Shown here in pieces: positions 9,425 to 18,119 of a DNA stretch of 64,000 bases. Made by a program: the position numbers and the translations under genes. The stretch is from Anaeromyxobacter sp. PSR-1 (GTDB lineage: Bacteria; Myxococcota; Myxococcia; Myxococcales; Anaeromyxobacteraceae). The stretch's first letter is position 1, and each line of letters opens with the position of its first letter. The stretch is taken from the NCBI RefSeq assembly GCF_000964525.1, contig NZ_BAZG01000006.1, positions 1-64,000 on the forward strand, given 5' to 3'. The notes beneath the pieces were generated by a model, which searched no databases, was not told where the DNA came from, and saw only the letters and a program-made list of their open reading frames with translations.

Positions 9425-9547
9425 GCGTCCGGCGCGGAGGAACGGCGGCATCCGGCCGCAACCCTTCGATGGCGTGGACGCGGCCGGGACACGGACACAC
9501 CGTCGAGGCGTGTCGCCCGCCGCGGGCGGACCCGCAAGCGAGCGGCT

Positions 9548-9582
9548 AGGCCGGCGTCCCTCCCCCCCGGGTCCGCCGGCCT
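9548..9582. terminator. GC-rich hairpin between convergent genes
   Basis: Nine-base perfect arms, AGGCCGGCG at 9548-9556 and CGCCGGCCT at 9574-9582, separated by 17 bases, lie between the DUF5916 stop and the convergent binding-protein stop. There is no T-run on either strand, so it would be an atypical, possibly bidirectional terminator. Confidence 0.4.
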
Positions 9583-9603
9583 CTTCGCGTCCTCCGCCCG
9601 CGC

Positions 9604-10425
9604 TCAGCGGGTCGCCTCGCCGAGCAGGACGCCGCGCAGCCAGCGCGCCGTCTCCAGGAACGACGGGCCGTCGTGGATGAGGTTCCGGCCGCGCTCGACG
9701 GTCGAGGTGACGATGCGGTCGCCGAGGCGCCCCGCCCAGCCGCGCGCGGCGGCGAGCGCGCGCGCGTCCACCGGGTGCTCGGGCTCCTGGAACACCACCA
9801 GCCACTCCGGTGCGCGGCGCTCCACCTCGCCGAGGTCGAGGGGGGCGTACGCGAACGGATCTTCGCCGAAGAGGTTCTCGGCGCCGGCGAGCTCGAGGAC
9901 GTCGTGCACGAACGCGCGGCCGCCGAACCTGCGCGGGTGGGCGCCGAACCACAGCTCGGCGTAGACGCGGGGCCGCGGGGCCGGTGCGCTCGCGACCAGC
10001 GCCGCGGCCCCGGCCTCGATCGACGCGCACAGGGCGCGCGCCTCCGCGAGCCGCCCGGTCAGCGCGCCGAGCGCGACGGCGTTCTCGAGGATCCCGAACC
10101 GGCTCTGCGGCACCGGGAGCAGGTAGGCCGGGAGCCCCTCCGCGGCCAGCCGCCGCGCCAGCGGGAGCTGGACTCCGTCGGTCACCACCACGAGGTCGGG
10201 GGCGGCGGCGCGGATCGCGGCAGGGTCGGCGCGCACGTAGTCGCCGACCACCGGCGCGGCGAGGCCCGGGACGTAGCGCGCGCAGTACGGCGAGACGCCG
10301 ACCACCGCGGCGCCGGCGCCGACGGCGAACAGCGTCTCGGTGGCCGACGAGACCAGGCTCACCACGCGCCTGGCCGGGCCGTCGAGCGTGAGCGTGTTCC
10401 CGAGGACGGGGCTCGTCACCTTCAC
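9604..10425 (-). CDS. Cobalamin-type periplasmic-binding-fold protein without signal peptide
   Basis: A 273-residue protein of the BtuF/FhuD class III binding-protein fold: RRVVSLVSSATETLFAVG at the N-terminus, VGDYVRADPAAIRAAAPDLVV in the first lobe, VYAELWFG at the linker helix and RGWAGRLGDRIV near the end. GTG 10425 has a GAGGGG site and begins 11 bases after the stop of the upstream gene. The protein starts directly with a beta strand and has no signal peptide, so it is predicted to be cytosolic or to be exported by another route. No permease or ATPase of a B12/iron uptake system is adjacent. It is probably cotranscribed with the CoA-binding protein. Corrinoid binding is inferred from fold family only. 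Confidence 0.75.
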   Translation of the reverse strand: MKVTSPVLGNTLTLDGPARRVVSLVSSATETLFAVGAGAAVVGVSPYCARYVPGLAAPVVGDYVRADPAAIRAAAPDLVVVTDGVQLPLARRLAAEGLPAYLLPVPQSRFGILENAVALGALTGRLAEARALCASIEAGAAALVASAPAPRPRVYAELWFGAHPRRFGGRAFVHDVLELAGAENLFGEDPFAYAPLDLGEVERRAPEWLVVFQEPEHPVDARALAAARGWAGRLGDRIVTSTVERGRNLIHDGPSFLETARWLRGVLLGEATR

Positions 10426-10436
10426 GGCGGGGCCCC

Positions 10437-10916
10437 TCACGCCGGCCCCGCCGCGTGCTCGTGCCCGAGGTGGCGCCGGAAGAAGCCGTGGAACCGGTGC
10501 GGGAAGGACGCGCCGGTCAGCACCATGAACGGGCAGAGATCGTGGACGGGCTCGACGCCGCTGGCGCGGCACAGGGCCAGCGCGCCCGGCGTGGCCGAGC
10601 CGGCGCCCGCGCCGCGGTGCAGCCAGATCCGCCGGATGCCGGCGCGGAGCGCGTCGCCGACCACGGCCTCGGTCGCGGAGCGCGGGGTGACGATGATGGC
10701 GGCCTCGGCCGGCGGCTCGACGTCGGCGAGGGAGGCGAAGGCGAGGCGGCCGTCCACCTCGGCGAGCGCCGGATTCACGGGGACGGCGTCGTAGCCGCGG
10801 GCCACGAGCTCGCGGAACAGGTAGCGGCTGAAGTCCTTCTCGTCGCGCGACACGCCGGCGACGGCGATGCGGCGCACGGCGAGGATCTCGCGGGCACGAT
10901 CGACGGGGAGCGTCAT
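10437..10916 (-). CDS. CoA-binding domain protein (YccU/CoA_binding_2 family)
   Basis: A 159-residue single-domain protein with the Rossmann pattern of CoA_binding_2: IAVAGVSRDEKDFSRYLFREL, VPVNPALAEVDG, IIVTPRSATEAVVGDALRAGIRRIWLHRGAG and a C-terminal EPVHDLCPFM. ATG 10916 has AGGAGG six bases upstream. Relatives bind CoA or its derivatives in the cytosol, with no defined reaction. It is followed after 11 bases by the cobalamin-type binding protein, an unusual pairing. Confidence 0.83.
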   Translation of the reverse strand: MTLPVDRAREILAVRRIAVAGVSRDEKDFSRYLFRELVARGYDAVPVNPALAEVDGRLAFASLADVEPPAEAAIIVTPRSATEAVVGDALRAGIRRIWLHRGAGAGSATPGALALCRASGVEPVHDLCPFMVLTGASFPHRFHGFFRRHLGHEHAAGPA

Positions 10917-11129
10917 GGCGGTCCTCCTGGCGCCTGTCTACACCCGCGGCGCGTGCGGCGGGGCACCGGATTCTCGGGGACGCCCGATCGATCGGCGCCG
11001 CCGCACGCCGAGGGAGGATGCGCCGCCCTGGTCGCCCGGGACCGGATGGGAGGTTTCGCCGAAGGTGACGGAGCTCTCGGCTAGAGTTGCCGGGGTGCGA
11101 GGGCGCGGTCGCGCCCGGCCGGAGGAGCG

Positions 11130-12071
11130 ATGGGGCGTGGGCGCTGCGACCAGTGCGGGGAGGAGCACGAGGAGCTGGAGCCCGGCTTTCACCGGCCGGA
11201 CGCGGTGTTCGCGGTCCCGGAGGAGGAGCGGGCCGACCGGGTCCGCGAGTCGGACGACCTCGTCTCCATCGACGGCGAGGCGTTCTTCATCCGCTGCGTG
11301 GCGCCGATCCCGGTGCGCGGGCGCGAGGAGCCGTACCGCTGGGGCTTCTGGGTGAAGGTCGCGCGGGAGGACTTCGAGGCGTACCGGCGGACCTTCGACG
11401 GCGGCGCGCCCGCCGACCACCCCGGGTTCCGGGGCACGCTCGCGAACCAGTCGCACGTCCTCCCGCCCACCCTGGGCCTCGAGGTGCACGTCCACCTCGG
11501 CCGCGGCCGGCAGCGGCCCAGCCTCATGCTGCTGGACGGCTCGCACGTCCTCACGCGGGCGCAGGAGATCGGCGTCGTGCCCGCCGTGATCCGCGCCTGG
11601 TCGGAGCGTTGCGCCCACGGCGCGCGCGCGGCGCCACCGGACGAGTCGGAGCCCGAGCCCGCGCCCACGCTGGAGGAGGAGGGCTGGAGGCTGCTCCATC
11701 CCGGCGAGGTGGGACGCGTGGCCGAGGCGCTCGCGGCGCCGCCCGCGCCGGGCGACCTCGTGAAGGCGTCGTTCGCGTTCCTCGCCGCGGGGCCGCACGG
11801 CGAGCTCACCGAGCGAACCGAGCACATGTGGGTCCAGCTCGACGCGGTGCGCGAGGACGGCTGGTGGGGCGGGACGCTCGACAACCAGCCGTTCGTGCCC
11901 GGCCCGCTCGCGGCCGGCACGCGGGTCTGGCTGCGCGCCGAGCACGTGCTCGCGTTCATCGCGGGCGCGCCGGCCGCACCGGGCGCCGGCGAGCCCGGCG
12001 CCCAGCCGGCGGCGAAGGGGCGCGTCAGCAGCCTCCGCCGCTGGCTCCGCCGCGTGCGCGGCGACGCGTGA
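11130..12071 (+). CDS. DUF2199 protein with C-terminal DUF2314-like domain
   Basis: A 313-residue soluble protein starting at ATG 11130 behind GGAGGAG. The N-terminal part (CDQCGEEHEE, FIRCVAPIPV, WGFWVKV, NQSHVLPPTLGLEVHV) is the DUF2199 domain, which often begins with a CxxC-type knuckle. Residues 200-280 (GDLVKASFAFL, EHMWVQLDAVREDGWWGGTLDNQP) resemble DUF2314/DUF2185-type domains. Both families are uncharacterised; similar domains occur among predicted immunity proteins, but no toxin gene is next to it. A basic C-terminus closes the protein. The gene is divergent from the CoA-binding gene (213 bp between starts). Confidence 0.75.
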   Translation: MGRGRCDQCGEEHEELEPGFHRPDAVFAVPEEERADRVRESDDLVSIDGEAFFIRCVAPIPVRGREEPYRWGFWVKVAREDFEAYRRTFDGGAPADHPGFRGTLANQSHVLPPTLGLEVHVHLGRGRQRPSLMLLDGSHVLTRAQEIGVVPAVIRAWSERCAHGARAAPPDESEPEPAPTLEEEGWRLLHPGEVGRVAEALAAPPAPGDLVKASFAFLAAGPHGELTERTEHMWVQLDAVREDGWWGGTLDNQPFVPGPLAAGTRVWLRAEHVLAFIAGAPAAPGAGEPGAQPAAKGRVSSLRRWLRRVRGDA

Positions 12072-12153
12072 GGGCGGGCATCGGCCCGGGGGGCGGCTGC
12101 CTGCCGACCTGAGCGGGCGTCTCCCGCGCGGCTCCACGTCCGTCGTGGCCAGG

Positions 12154-14769
12154 TCAGTCGAGCAGCGTGAACGTCACGACACGGCTGACCCCGTCCGGCA
12201 TCACGACGTGCAAATCAAAGGTCCCGGAGCCCAGGCGCTGCGTCGCGAGCTGCAGCACGTACTGCATCGCGTCCGGGTCATAGCGAAATGCGCCGGTCGC
12301 GAGCTTCATGGTCATCGAGCCCCCATCCGCGTGCGCGCTGATGAACGCGCTCGCAGCGAGATCGGCGATCCGGGCGCTGGCCCCGGTGAGCTGGAACTTG
12401 ACCGGAATCGTGCTCCCGAGGCGGAGCATCGCGATGGCGTCTCTTCGGAGCGGAGGAAGAACGCCGCTCCACGAGAACGAGACGTTCACACGGAACGACC
12501 CCGTGCCGACGTTTCCCGCAGCGTCCGTGGCCAGGCAAGTCGTCTCCGTCGTGCCCGGAGGAAACAGCGATCCCGACGCCGGCTCGCAGATCGGCGTGAG
12601 GGCCCCGCTCCCCTCGTCCTCGGCGGAGACGACGTAGGTCACGATGGCTCCCTGGGAGCTGGTGGCGCTCACCTGGAGGTCGTCCGGCACGAGCACCAGC
12701 GGCGCCTCGAGGTCGTCGAAGCGCGCCGAGACCGTCGTGGCGCGGTCCACCAGCACCTCGCAGCCAGCGACGCCGTCGCAGGCGCCGGACCAGCCGACGA
12801 AGGTCGATCCCGGGTCCGGAACGGCCGTGAGGGTCACCAGCGTCGGTGCGTCGAACGGCGCGGCGCACGTGGCGCCGCAATCGATGCCGCCGGGCGACGA
12901 GACGATGGTCCCGGCCCCGCTTCCGGTTCGCTCGGTCGTCAGGTACGCCCACGTCATCAGGAGCCGCCCCGCGACGGGCAGCAGCTCCCCCAGGCCACCC
13001 CATCCCGTGCGCCCGGCATGCGCGACGAGCGAGGTCCCGTGGCCATCGCTTGCCAGGTCCGCGGCAGCGGCCTGTGCGGTGACGACCTGGTCCTCCGCGT
13101 CGAGGACGACGCCGTCGGCGCTGATCCTGCGCTCGACGATGGAGTCGGAGGTCGACCACAGCGCGACGAAGTGTAGGCCGTCGTGCGCGATCGCGAGGCC
13201 GGGCTGCTGGAGGACGGCGTCCGTCACCGGGAACGACGAGGGATCGAAGCCGGTCGCGCCCGGGTCGAGGGTGGAGGCGGCGATGCGGTACTCGCACCGC
13301 GGAAGGCTGAGGTCCCGGGAATCACGCCACAGCACGACGCAGGCCCCGTCGGCGCACGCGATGCTGGGCGCCGGGCCGGACGTGCAACCGACAAGGTAGC
13401 TCGTGCCGGCGTCGGCGATCGCGAGCCCCGGCGAGTCCAGCGCTACCCCGGCGCCGTCGACCCGGGCGGCGAAGACGTCGCCAGAGCTCCACACCAGGAT
13501 GAAGCGGGCGCCGTCGAACGCCACGGCCGGCTCGAACGCTTCGCTCGTCGCGAGGTGGTCGGTGTCGACCGGCTGGAGGAAGTCGGCGCCTCCCAGAAGG
13601 GCGGCGCGCAACCGTTCGCCCCCGTGCTCCTGCTCGTCCCACGCCACGAGCACGTTCGTCCCGTCGAACGCGGTGGAAACCCGTGGCGGCGAGAGCCGAT
13701 CACAGGCGGCTCCGCAGAACGGGCACGTCTCGGAGTCGGAGATCAGCAGCTCGGCGGGATCGACGAGGCTTCCGTCGGCCCCGACGCGTCGCGCGAGGAC
13801 GTGGAGCTTGCTCCCGCTGCTCGGCATGCACTCGGGGGTGGCATTGAAGCGGTACTCGGCCCAGGTGACGAGGAAGTTCGTGCCGTCGTGGATCACGTCC
13901 AGCGTGTAGGCGCCGGGCGGCGCCACCGGGATGCCGTCGGCGTCGATCACGGTGCCGTCCAGCGCCACGCGCGACGCGACGATGCCCCGCCCGTCGATCC
14001 ATGCGACCAGGTACCGAGCTCCATCGAACGCCACCTTGGCGCCGCTCCCCGGCCAGGCCACGTCGATCCCGATTTCCGGAGAGACGACCGGATCCAGGAC
14101 CGCCGGGAATCGCGACGCATCCAACGTCGCCGCCGGCACGGTGAGGACGATGTGTCCTCCCTCGAACCTGGCGGGCACCGGCGTCGCGCGACCGGTCGCA
14201 TCGATCCAGCTCGCGTGACCATATCGGAAGGGCAGGTCGTCTCCGCGACCCTGGAAGTGGAGCCCCGTGCGTGTCTCGGCGCGGAACGCGGCACCGCCCA
14301 CGCGCACGCGCACCGAGAGATCGCCTCCCCCCGCGGGCCGACCGGCGAACTCCCAGGACTGCTCGAGGCCTGCCTCCCCGTTCTCGATCCGTTCGACGAC
14401 GCCGCCGCGGGCGAAGGACAGGCCACCTGCGCCGTCGGCTCGCGCGCCCGATGGACGGCCACCGATCGGCGTGCCACCGCGGGCGATCTGCACGGTCTCG
14501 AGCTCGAGCGCCGCGTCGGAGCCCTTGACCCGCGGGCGGACGGTGAAGGTCCCATCGCCGCGCGCGTCCACCGTGTACAGCCGATGTCCGCTCGTGAACC
14601 CCGTTCCCTCCGGCGAGCGCTCGAAGACGCTCGCGCGCGCGAGCTGCGCCACGCGCAGCGCGGAGGACGGGGACGAGACGACGGCGCTCTCCACGCACGC
14701 GTCGCCGCTGGTCCCACAGGCGGCGAGCGCGACGGCGAGCGTCACGAAGGTCGACGTGAAGCGGCTCAT
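12154..14769 (-). CDS. Large secreted lipoprotein with InlB-like B repeat, HYR-like and PxKF domains
   Basis: An 871-residue protein with a classic lipoprotein signal (LAAC, Cys18). After an N-terminal region of about 230 residues comes a series of repeats with the pattern AFDGTxxLVAWxD, typical of beta-propeller-like secreted proteins. Around residues 605-670 a divergent InlB B repeat is seen (GAGTIVSSPGGIDCGATC ... FVGWSGAC ... TVSARF). A HYR-like segment follows (VSATSSQGAIVTYVVSAEDE), then a PxKF module (STIPVKFQLTG). ATG 14769 has GGGGGAG upstream. Such modular lipoproteins are expected on the outer surface, probably in adhesion; no enzyme motif is visible. Confidence 0.83.
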   Translation of the reverse strand: MSRFTSTFVTLAVALAACGTSGDACVESAVVSSPSSALRVAQLARASVFERSPEGTGFTSGHRLYTVDARGDGTFTVRPRVKGSDAALELETVQIARGGTPIGGRPSGARADGAGGLSFARGGVVERIENGEAGLEQSWEFAGRPAGGGDLSVRVRVGGAAFRAETRTGLHFQGRGDDLPFRYGHASWIDATGRATPVPARFEGGHIVLTVPAATLDASRFPAVLDPVVSPEIGIDVAWPGSGAKVAFDGARYLVAWIDGRGIVASRVALDGTVIDADGIPVAPPGAYTLDVIHDGTNFLVTWAEYRFNATPECMPSSGSKLHVLARRVGADGSLVDPAELLISDSETCPFCGAACDRLSPPRVSTAFDGTNVLVAWDEQEHGGERLRAALLGGADFLQPVDTDHLATSEAFEPAVAFDGARFILVWSSGDVFAARVDGAGVALDSPGLAIADAGTSYLVGCTSGPAPSIACADGACVVLWRDSRDLSLPRCEYRIAASTLDPGATGFDPSSFPVTDAVLQQPGLAIAHDGLHFVALWSTSDSIVERRISADGVVLDAEDQVVTAQAAAADLASDGHGTSLVAHAGRTGWGGLGELLPVAGRLLMTWAYLTTERTGSGAGTIVSSPGGIDCGATCAAPFDAPTLVTLTAVPDPGSTFVGWSGACDGVAGCEVLVDRATTVSARFDDLEAPLVLVPDDLQVSATSSQGAIVTYVVSAEDEGSGALTPICEPASGSLFPPGTTETTCLATDAAGNVGTGSFRVNVSFSWSGVLPPLRRDAIAMLRLGSTIPVKFQLTGASARIADLAASAFISAHADGGSMTMKLATGAFRYDPDAMQYVLQLATQRLGSGTFDLHVVMPDGVSRVVTFTLLD

Positions 14770-14927
14770 GCGACTCCCCCTGGGGTCGCACGCTGGGACT
14801 CACGCATGAACGCCCGGTGCGACGCGCGGGGCCCAGAGCAGCACCCCGGCCATCGCGACCGCAATCGACAATCAGGGGTGCGTGGAAGTGACTAGGAGTG
14901 CTCATGTACGGGGCTCACGGGACCTGC

Positions 14928-16121
14928 TCACCCCCGGTTCACCCGGAGCCGCCTCGGCAGCACCACCCGCCGCGCGCCGCAGGCGGCCGCGTGGCGTTCC
15001 AGGCAGGCGAGGAGGTCCGCGCGATCGAGGCCGGCGCCCGGCTCCACCCACACCGCGCGGACGCGGAGCGCGCCGTCCCGCACCGCGCCGTCCAGCCGGC
15101 CCACCAGCGCGTCGCCCTGCAGCAGCGGGCACACGTACCAGCCGAAGCGCCGCAGGTGCGCGGGGCGGTAGACCTCCCAGGTGTAGTCGAAGCCGAACGC
15201 GGCGCGGACGAGGCCGCGGTCCCAGAGCAGCGGATCGAGCGGGCCGAGCAGGCGGACGCGGCCGTCGGGCGGCGGGTGCCGGCGGCTCGCGAAGCCGCGC
15301 GGCGCGAGGAACGTCCGCCGCGAGCCGGCGACCTGGACGGCCTCCACCGCGCCCTCGGACACGAGCGCCTCCGGGATGCGCGCGCGGCGCGCCGGCTCCA
15401 GCATCGACCAGGTGGAGCCGCCGGCGGTGGAGAGGAGGCCGGCGGCCTCCACCCGCTCGACCACCGCCCAGCGGTGGAACGCCTCCGCGCGCCGCGCCCG
15501 CGACCGGCCGCGCGGGTGGACGCGCGCCCCGGCGGTGCCCGGCAGGGCGCGCTCCGGGACGTCGTAGACCTTGCCGCGCGCGGAGCGCCCGCACACCACC
15601 ACCTCGCAGCGCGTCTGCAGGACCTCGAGCGCCATCTTCTCGGCCCGCGGCGTGCCCTTCCAGCCGCTCCAGTCGAGCCGCTCCACCGGGCCGTGGTCGG
15701 TGAGGTCGTCCGCGGCCACGGGGCCGCGCGCCCGCACCTCCTCGAGCACCTGCTCCACCACCCCCGGCGGGAGCCGCCGCAGCCGCTCGGCGTGCGACCA
15801 CCACGGCGCCTCGATCGCGAGCTCGTCGCGGTACCAGGGGAAGGCGCCCGCGGGGAGGAGGCAGCGCTCCTTCGCGAAATGCTCGAACGCGTGACCGGGC
15901 AGGAGGTGGCGGTACACGTCGCCCTTCGCGATGCCGTCCACGCGCGCCAGCGCCACCAGGTCCGCGTTGGTGCCGAGCGGATCGAGCGGGTCGAGCTGGA
16001 TGCAGCGCAGGCGCTCGAGCAGCGCGCGGACGCCGTCCGGGCCGGCCGGGAGCTCCGGCGCGCGGAGCAGGTGGTGGCCGACGAGGAAGGCGCGGGCTTC
16101 CGAGGGGGTGAGGGTCGTCAT
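14928..16121 (-). CDS. YcaQ/AlkX-family DNA glycosylase (HTH_42 winged helix)
   Basis: A 397-residue protein of the winged-helix DNA-binding family that includes E. coli YcaQ, a glycosylase that unhooks interstrand crosslinks and removes N-alkyl purines. The start (TPSEARAFLVGHHLL) and the block RCIQLDPLDPL match the family; QLD fits the catalytic QxD motif. Further blocks include YRHLLPGHAFEHFAKERCLLP, LDWSGWKGTPRAEKMALE and FDYTWEVYRPAHLRRFGWYVCPLL. Length is close to YcaQ (about 410). The gene stands alone between the PxKF lipoprotein and modC on the same strand, with 242 bp upstream. Family is firm; lesion specificity is inferred. Confidence 0.85.
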   Translation of the reverse strand: MTTLTPSEARAFLVGHHLLRAPELPAGPDGVRALLERLRCIQLDPLDPLGTNADLVALARVDGIAKGDVYRHLLPGHAFEHFAKERCLLPAGAFPWYRDELAIEAPWWSHAERLRRLPPGVVEQVLEEVRARGPVAADDLTDHGPVERLDWSGWKGTPRAEKMALEVLQTRCEVVVCGRSARGKVYDVPERALPGTAGARVHPRGRSRARRAEAFHRWAVVERVEAAGLLSTAGGSTWSMLEPARRARIPEALVSEGAVEAVQVAGSRRTFLAPRGFASRRHPPPDGRVRLLGPLDPLLWDRGLVRAAFGFDYTWEVYRPAHLRRFGWYVCPLLQGDALVGRLDGAVRDGALRVRAVWVEPGAGLDRADLLACLERHAAACGARRVVLPRRLRVNRG

Positions 16122-16273
16122 CCGGGTCGCCGCATCCTGGACCTCGGGTATGACGCCCGGCGGGCGGACGCGCGAGCCGATCGCCCGGCGGGCCGCCGCT
16201 CAGAGCGCGTGAATCCATCCCCGGACCGAGCCAGGCGGTCGAGACGCGAGCAGCGCGAGGCGCGACGACCGAG

Positions 16274-16289
16274 CATGCCCCGAGGCATG
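16274..16289. other. Short perfect hairpin CATGCC-CCGA-GGCATG
   Basis: A 6-bp perfect stem with a 4-base loop lies in the 242-bp gap between modC and the YcaQ-family gene, about 75 bases past the modC stop. It lacks a T-run. It may be part of a modC terminator or an operator for the glycosylase gene; nothing in the sequence decides between these. Confidence 0.25.
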
Positions 16290-16363
16290 TGAGGGAGGAG
16301 CAACGACGCGATGCGACGCGGATCGGCCGCCGCGGCGACGGGAGGGGATGGGTTCACGTGCTC

Positions 16364-17458
16364 TCAGGCCCGCCGGGGGACGAGGCGGACGCTGGGCGCC
16401 TTCACCATCGCGGTGACCTCGCGGCCGGCGACGAGCCCGAGGCGCTCGGCGCTGGCGCGGGTGACGAGCGCGACCAGCCGGACGCCGACGTCCACGGTGA
16501 TCCGGACGAGCGGGCCCTCGTCGCGGCGCGCCGCCACCACGCCCGCGAGCCGGTTCTGCGCGGAGGTGGCGTGCTCGCCGTCGTGCGGCTCGAGCACCAC
16601 GTCCTCGGCCCGGACGCAGGCGTACGCCTCGTCCTCCACGCCGCCCGGGTCGAGGGCGACGAGCTCGGCGGCCCCGGCGCGCACCACGGCGAGGCCGTCG
16701 TGGCGGCGGAGCAGGCGCGACGGGAACACGTTCTCCGTCCCGACCACCCGGGCCACCTCGGCGTCCACCGGGGCCGAGAAGACCTCGTGGACGGGGCCGA
16801 CCTGGCGCACGGTGCCGTCGAGGAGCACGGCCAGCCGGTCGCCGAGCGCGAGCGCCTCGGTGCGATCGTGGGTCACGACCACGGCCGGCACGCCCGAGGC
16901 CTCCAGCAGGTGGCGGAGCTCGCCGCGGAGCGCCTCGCGGGTCGGCGCGTCGAGCGCGGAGAGCGGCTCGTCGAGCAGCAGGAGCCGCGGCCGCGGCGCG
17001 AGCGCGCGGGCGAGCGCCACCCGCTGGCGCTGGCCGCCCGAGAGCTGCCCGGGCCGGCGCGGCAGCAGCTCGCGGATCCCGATCCGCTCCGCGACCTCGG
17101 CCACGCGCGCCGCCCGCGCCGCCCGCGGCAGGCGGTGGAGGCCGTACCCGACGTTCGCCGCCACCGAGAGGTGCGGGAACAGCGCGTGGTCCTGGAACAG
17201 CAGGCCGATCCCGCGCGCCTGGGGCGGGACGAACACCCGCCGGTCCGCGTCGAACCAGGCCTCGCCCCCGAACGAGATGGCGCCGGCGTCGGGCCGGTCG
17301 AGCCCGGCGAGCGCGCGCAGCACCGTCGTCTTGCCCGACCCCGAGGGCCCGAACAGCACGGTGACGGCCTCGCGCCCGAGCGGCCAGCTCGCGCGCGCCC
17401 GGATGGTGGGGCCGCGCGGGAACCGCCGGGCGACGTCGAAGGTCAGCGCTCGTTCCAT
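16364..17458 (-). CDS. modC: Molybdate ABC transporter ATP-binding protein
   Basis: A 364-residue ABC ATPase: Walker A GPSGSGKTT, Q-loop LLFQDHALFPHLSV, signature LSGGQRQRVALARAL, Walker B LLLLDEPLSALD and the switch His in VVTHD. The C-terminal 130 residues are a TOBE-type extension that in ModC binds oxyanion. The start overlaps the modB stop by 16 bases, so translation is probably coupled. It powers import of molybdate, possibly also tungstate, at the cytoplasmic face. Together with modA and modB it forms one operon on the minus strand. Confidence 0.92.
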   Translation of the reverse strand: MERALTFDVARRFPRGPTIRARASWPLGREAVTVLFGPSGSGKTTVLRALAGLDRPDAGAISFGGEAWFDADRRVFVPPQARGIGLLFQDHALFPHLSVAANVGYGLHRLPRAARAARVAEVAERIGIRELLPRRPGQLSGGQRQRVALARALAPRPRLLLLDEPLSALDAPTREALRGELRHLLEASGVPAVVVTHDRTEALALGDRLAVLLDGTVRQVGPVHEVFSAPVDAEVARVVGTENVFPSRLLRRHDGLAVVRAGAAELVALDPGGVEDEAYACVRAEDVVLEPHDGEHATSAQNRLAGVVAARRDEGPLVRITVDVGVRLVALVTRASAERLGLVAGREVTAMVKAPSVRLVPRRA

Positions 17459-18117
17459 CGGAAGGCCGGCCGGCGCTGGAGCGCGTAGACGAGCGTGAGC
17501 ACGCCGAAGGAGATCGCGAGCAGCAGGCCCGCGGTCCGGTGCGCCGCGGCGTACTCGAGCGCCTCGACGTGGTCGAAGATGGCGACCGCCAGCGTGCGGG
17601 TCTTGCCGGGGATGTTGCCGCCCACCATGAGGACGACGCCGAACTCGCCCAGCGTGTGCGCGAAGCTCAGCACCGCGCCCGCGAGCACGCCCGGCCAGGC
17701 GAGCGGCAGCGTGACGCGCAGGAACGTCCCGAGGCGCGAGACGCCGAGCGTGTGCGAGGCCTCGACGAGCCGGCGGTCCACGCCGGCCAGCGCCGCGGCG
17801 AAGGGCTGGACGGCGAAGGGGAGGCTGTAGAGCACCGACGCGACGAGCAGCCCGGCGAAGGAGAACGGGAACGGGTGGCCGGCGAGGGCCTCGAAGGCGC
17901 GGCCGGCCGGGCTCCGCGGGCCGAGCCCGGTGAGCAGGTAGAAGCCGAGCACCGTGGGCGGGAGCACGAGCGGGAGCGCCACCACCGCCTCGACCAGGAC
18001 CTTCCCGCGGAAGCGGCTCACCGTGAGCCACCACGCGAGCGGCAGCCCGACGGCGAGCAGGACCAGCGTGGTGAGCCCGGCGAGCTTCAGCGAGAGCGCG
18101 AGCGCGGCGGCGTCCAT
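17443..18117 (-). CDS. modB: Molybdate ABC transporter permease
   Basis: A 224-residue membrane protein with about five to six hydrophobic helices and the permease EAA loop (ASHTLGVSRLGTFLRVTLPLAWPG), followed by SFAHTLGEFGVVLMVGGNIPG, a block characteristic of ModB. ATG 18117 is two bases beyond the modA stop codon. Length matches E. coli ModB (229). It forms the channel of the molybdate importer with ModC. Confidence 0.92.
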   Translation of the reverse strand: MDAAALALSLKLAGLTTLVLLAVGLPLAWWLTVSRFRGKVLVEAVVALPLVLPPTVLGFYLLTGLGPRSPAGRAFEALAGHPFPFSFAGLLVASVLYSLPFAVQPFAAALAGVDRRLVEASHTLGVSRLGTFLRVTLPLAWPGVLAGAVLSFAHTLGEFGVVLMVGGNIPGKTRTLAVAIFDHVEALEYAAAHRTAGLLLAISFGVLTLVYALQRRPAFRWNER

Positions 18118-18119
18118 GG

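Noticed and set aside
14902-16218. Alternative minus-strand frame over the YcaQ-family gene
   Set aside because: Arg/Pro-rich and without motifs; the neighbouring frame encodes the recognisable glycosylase.
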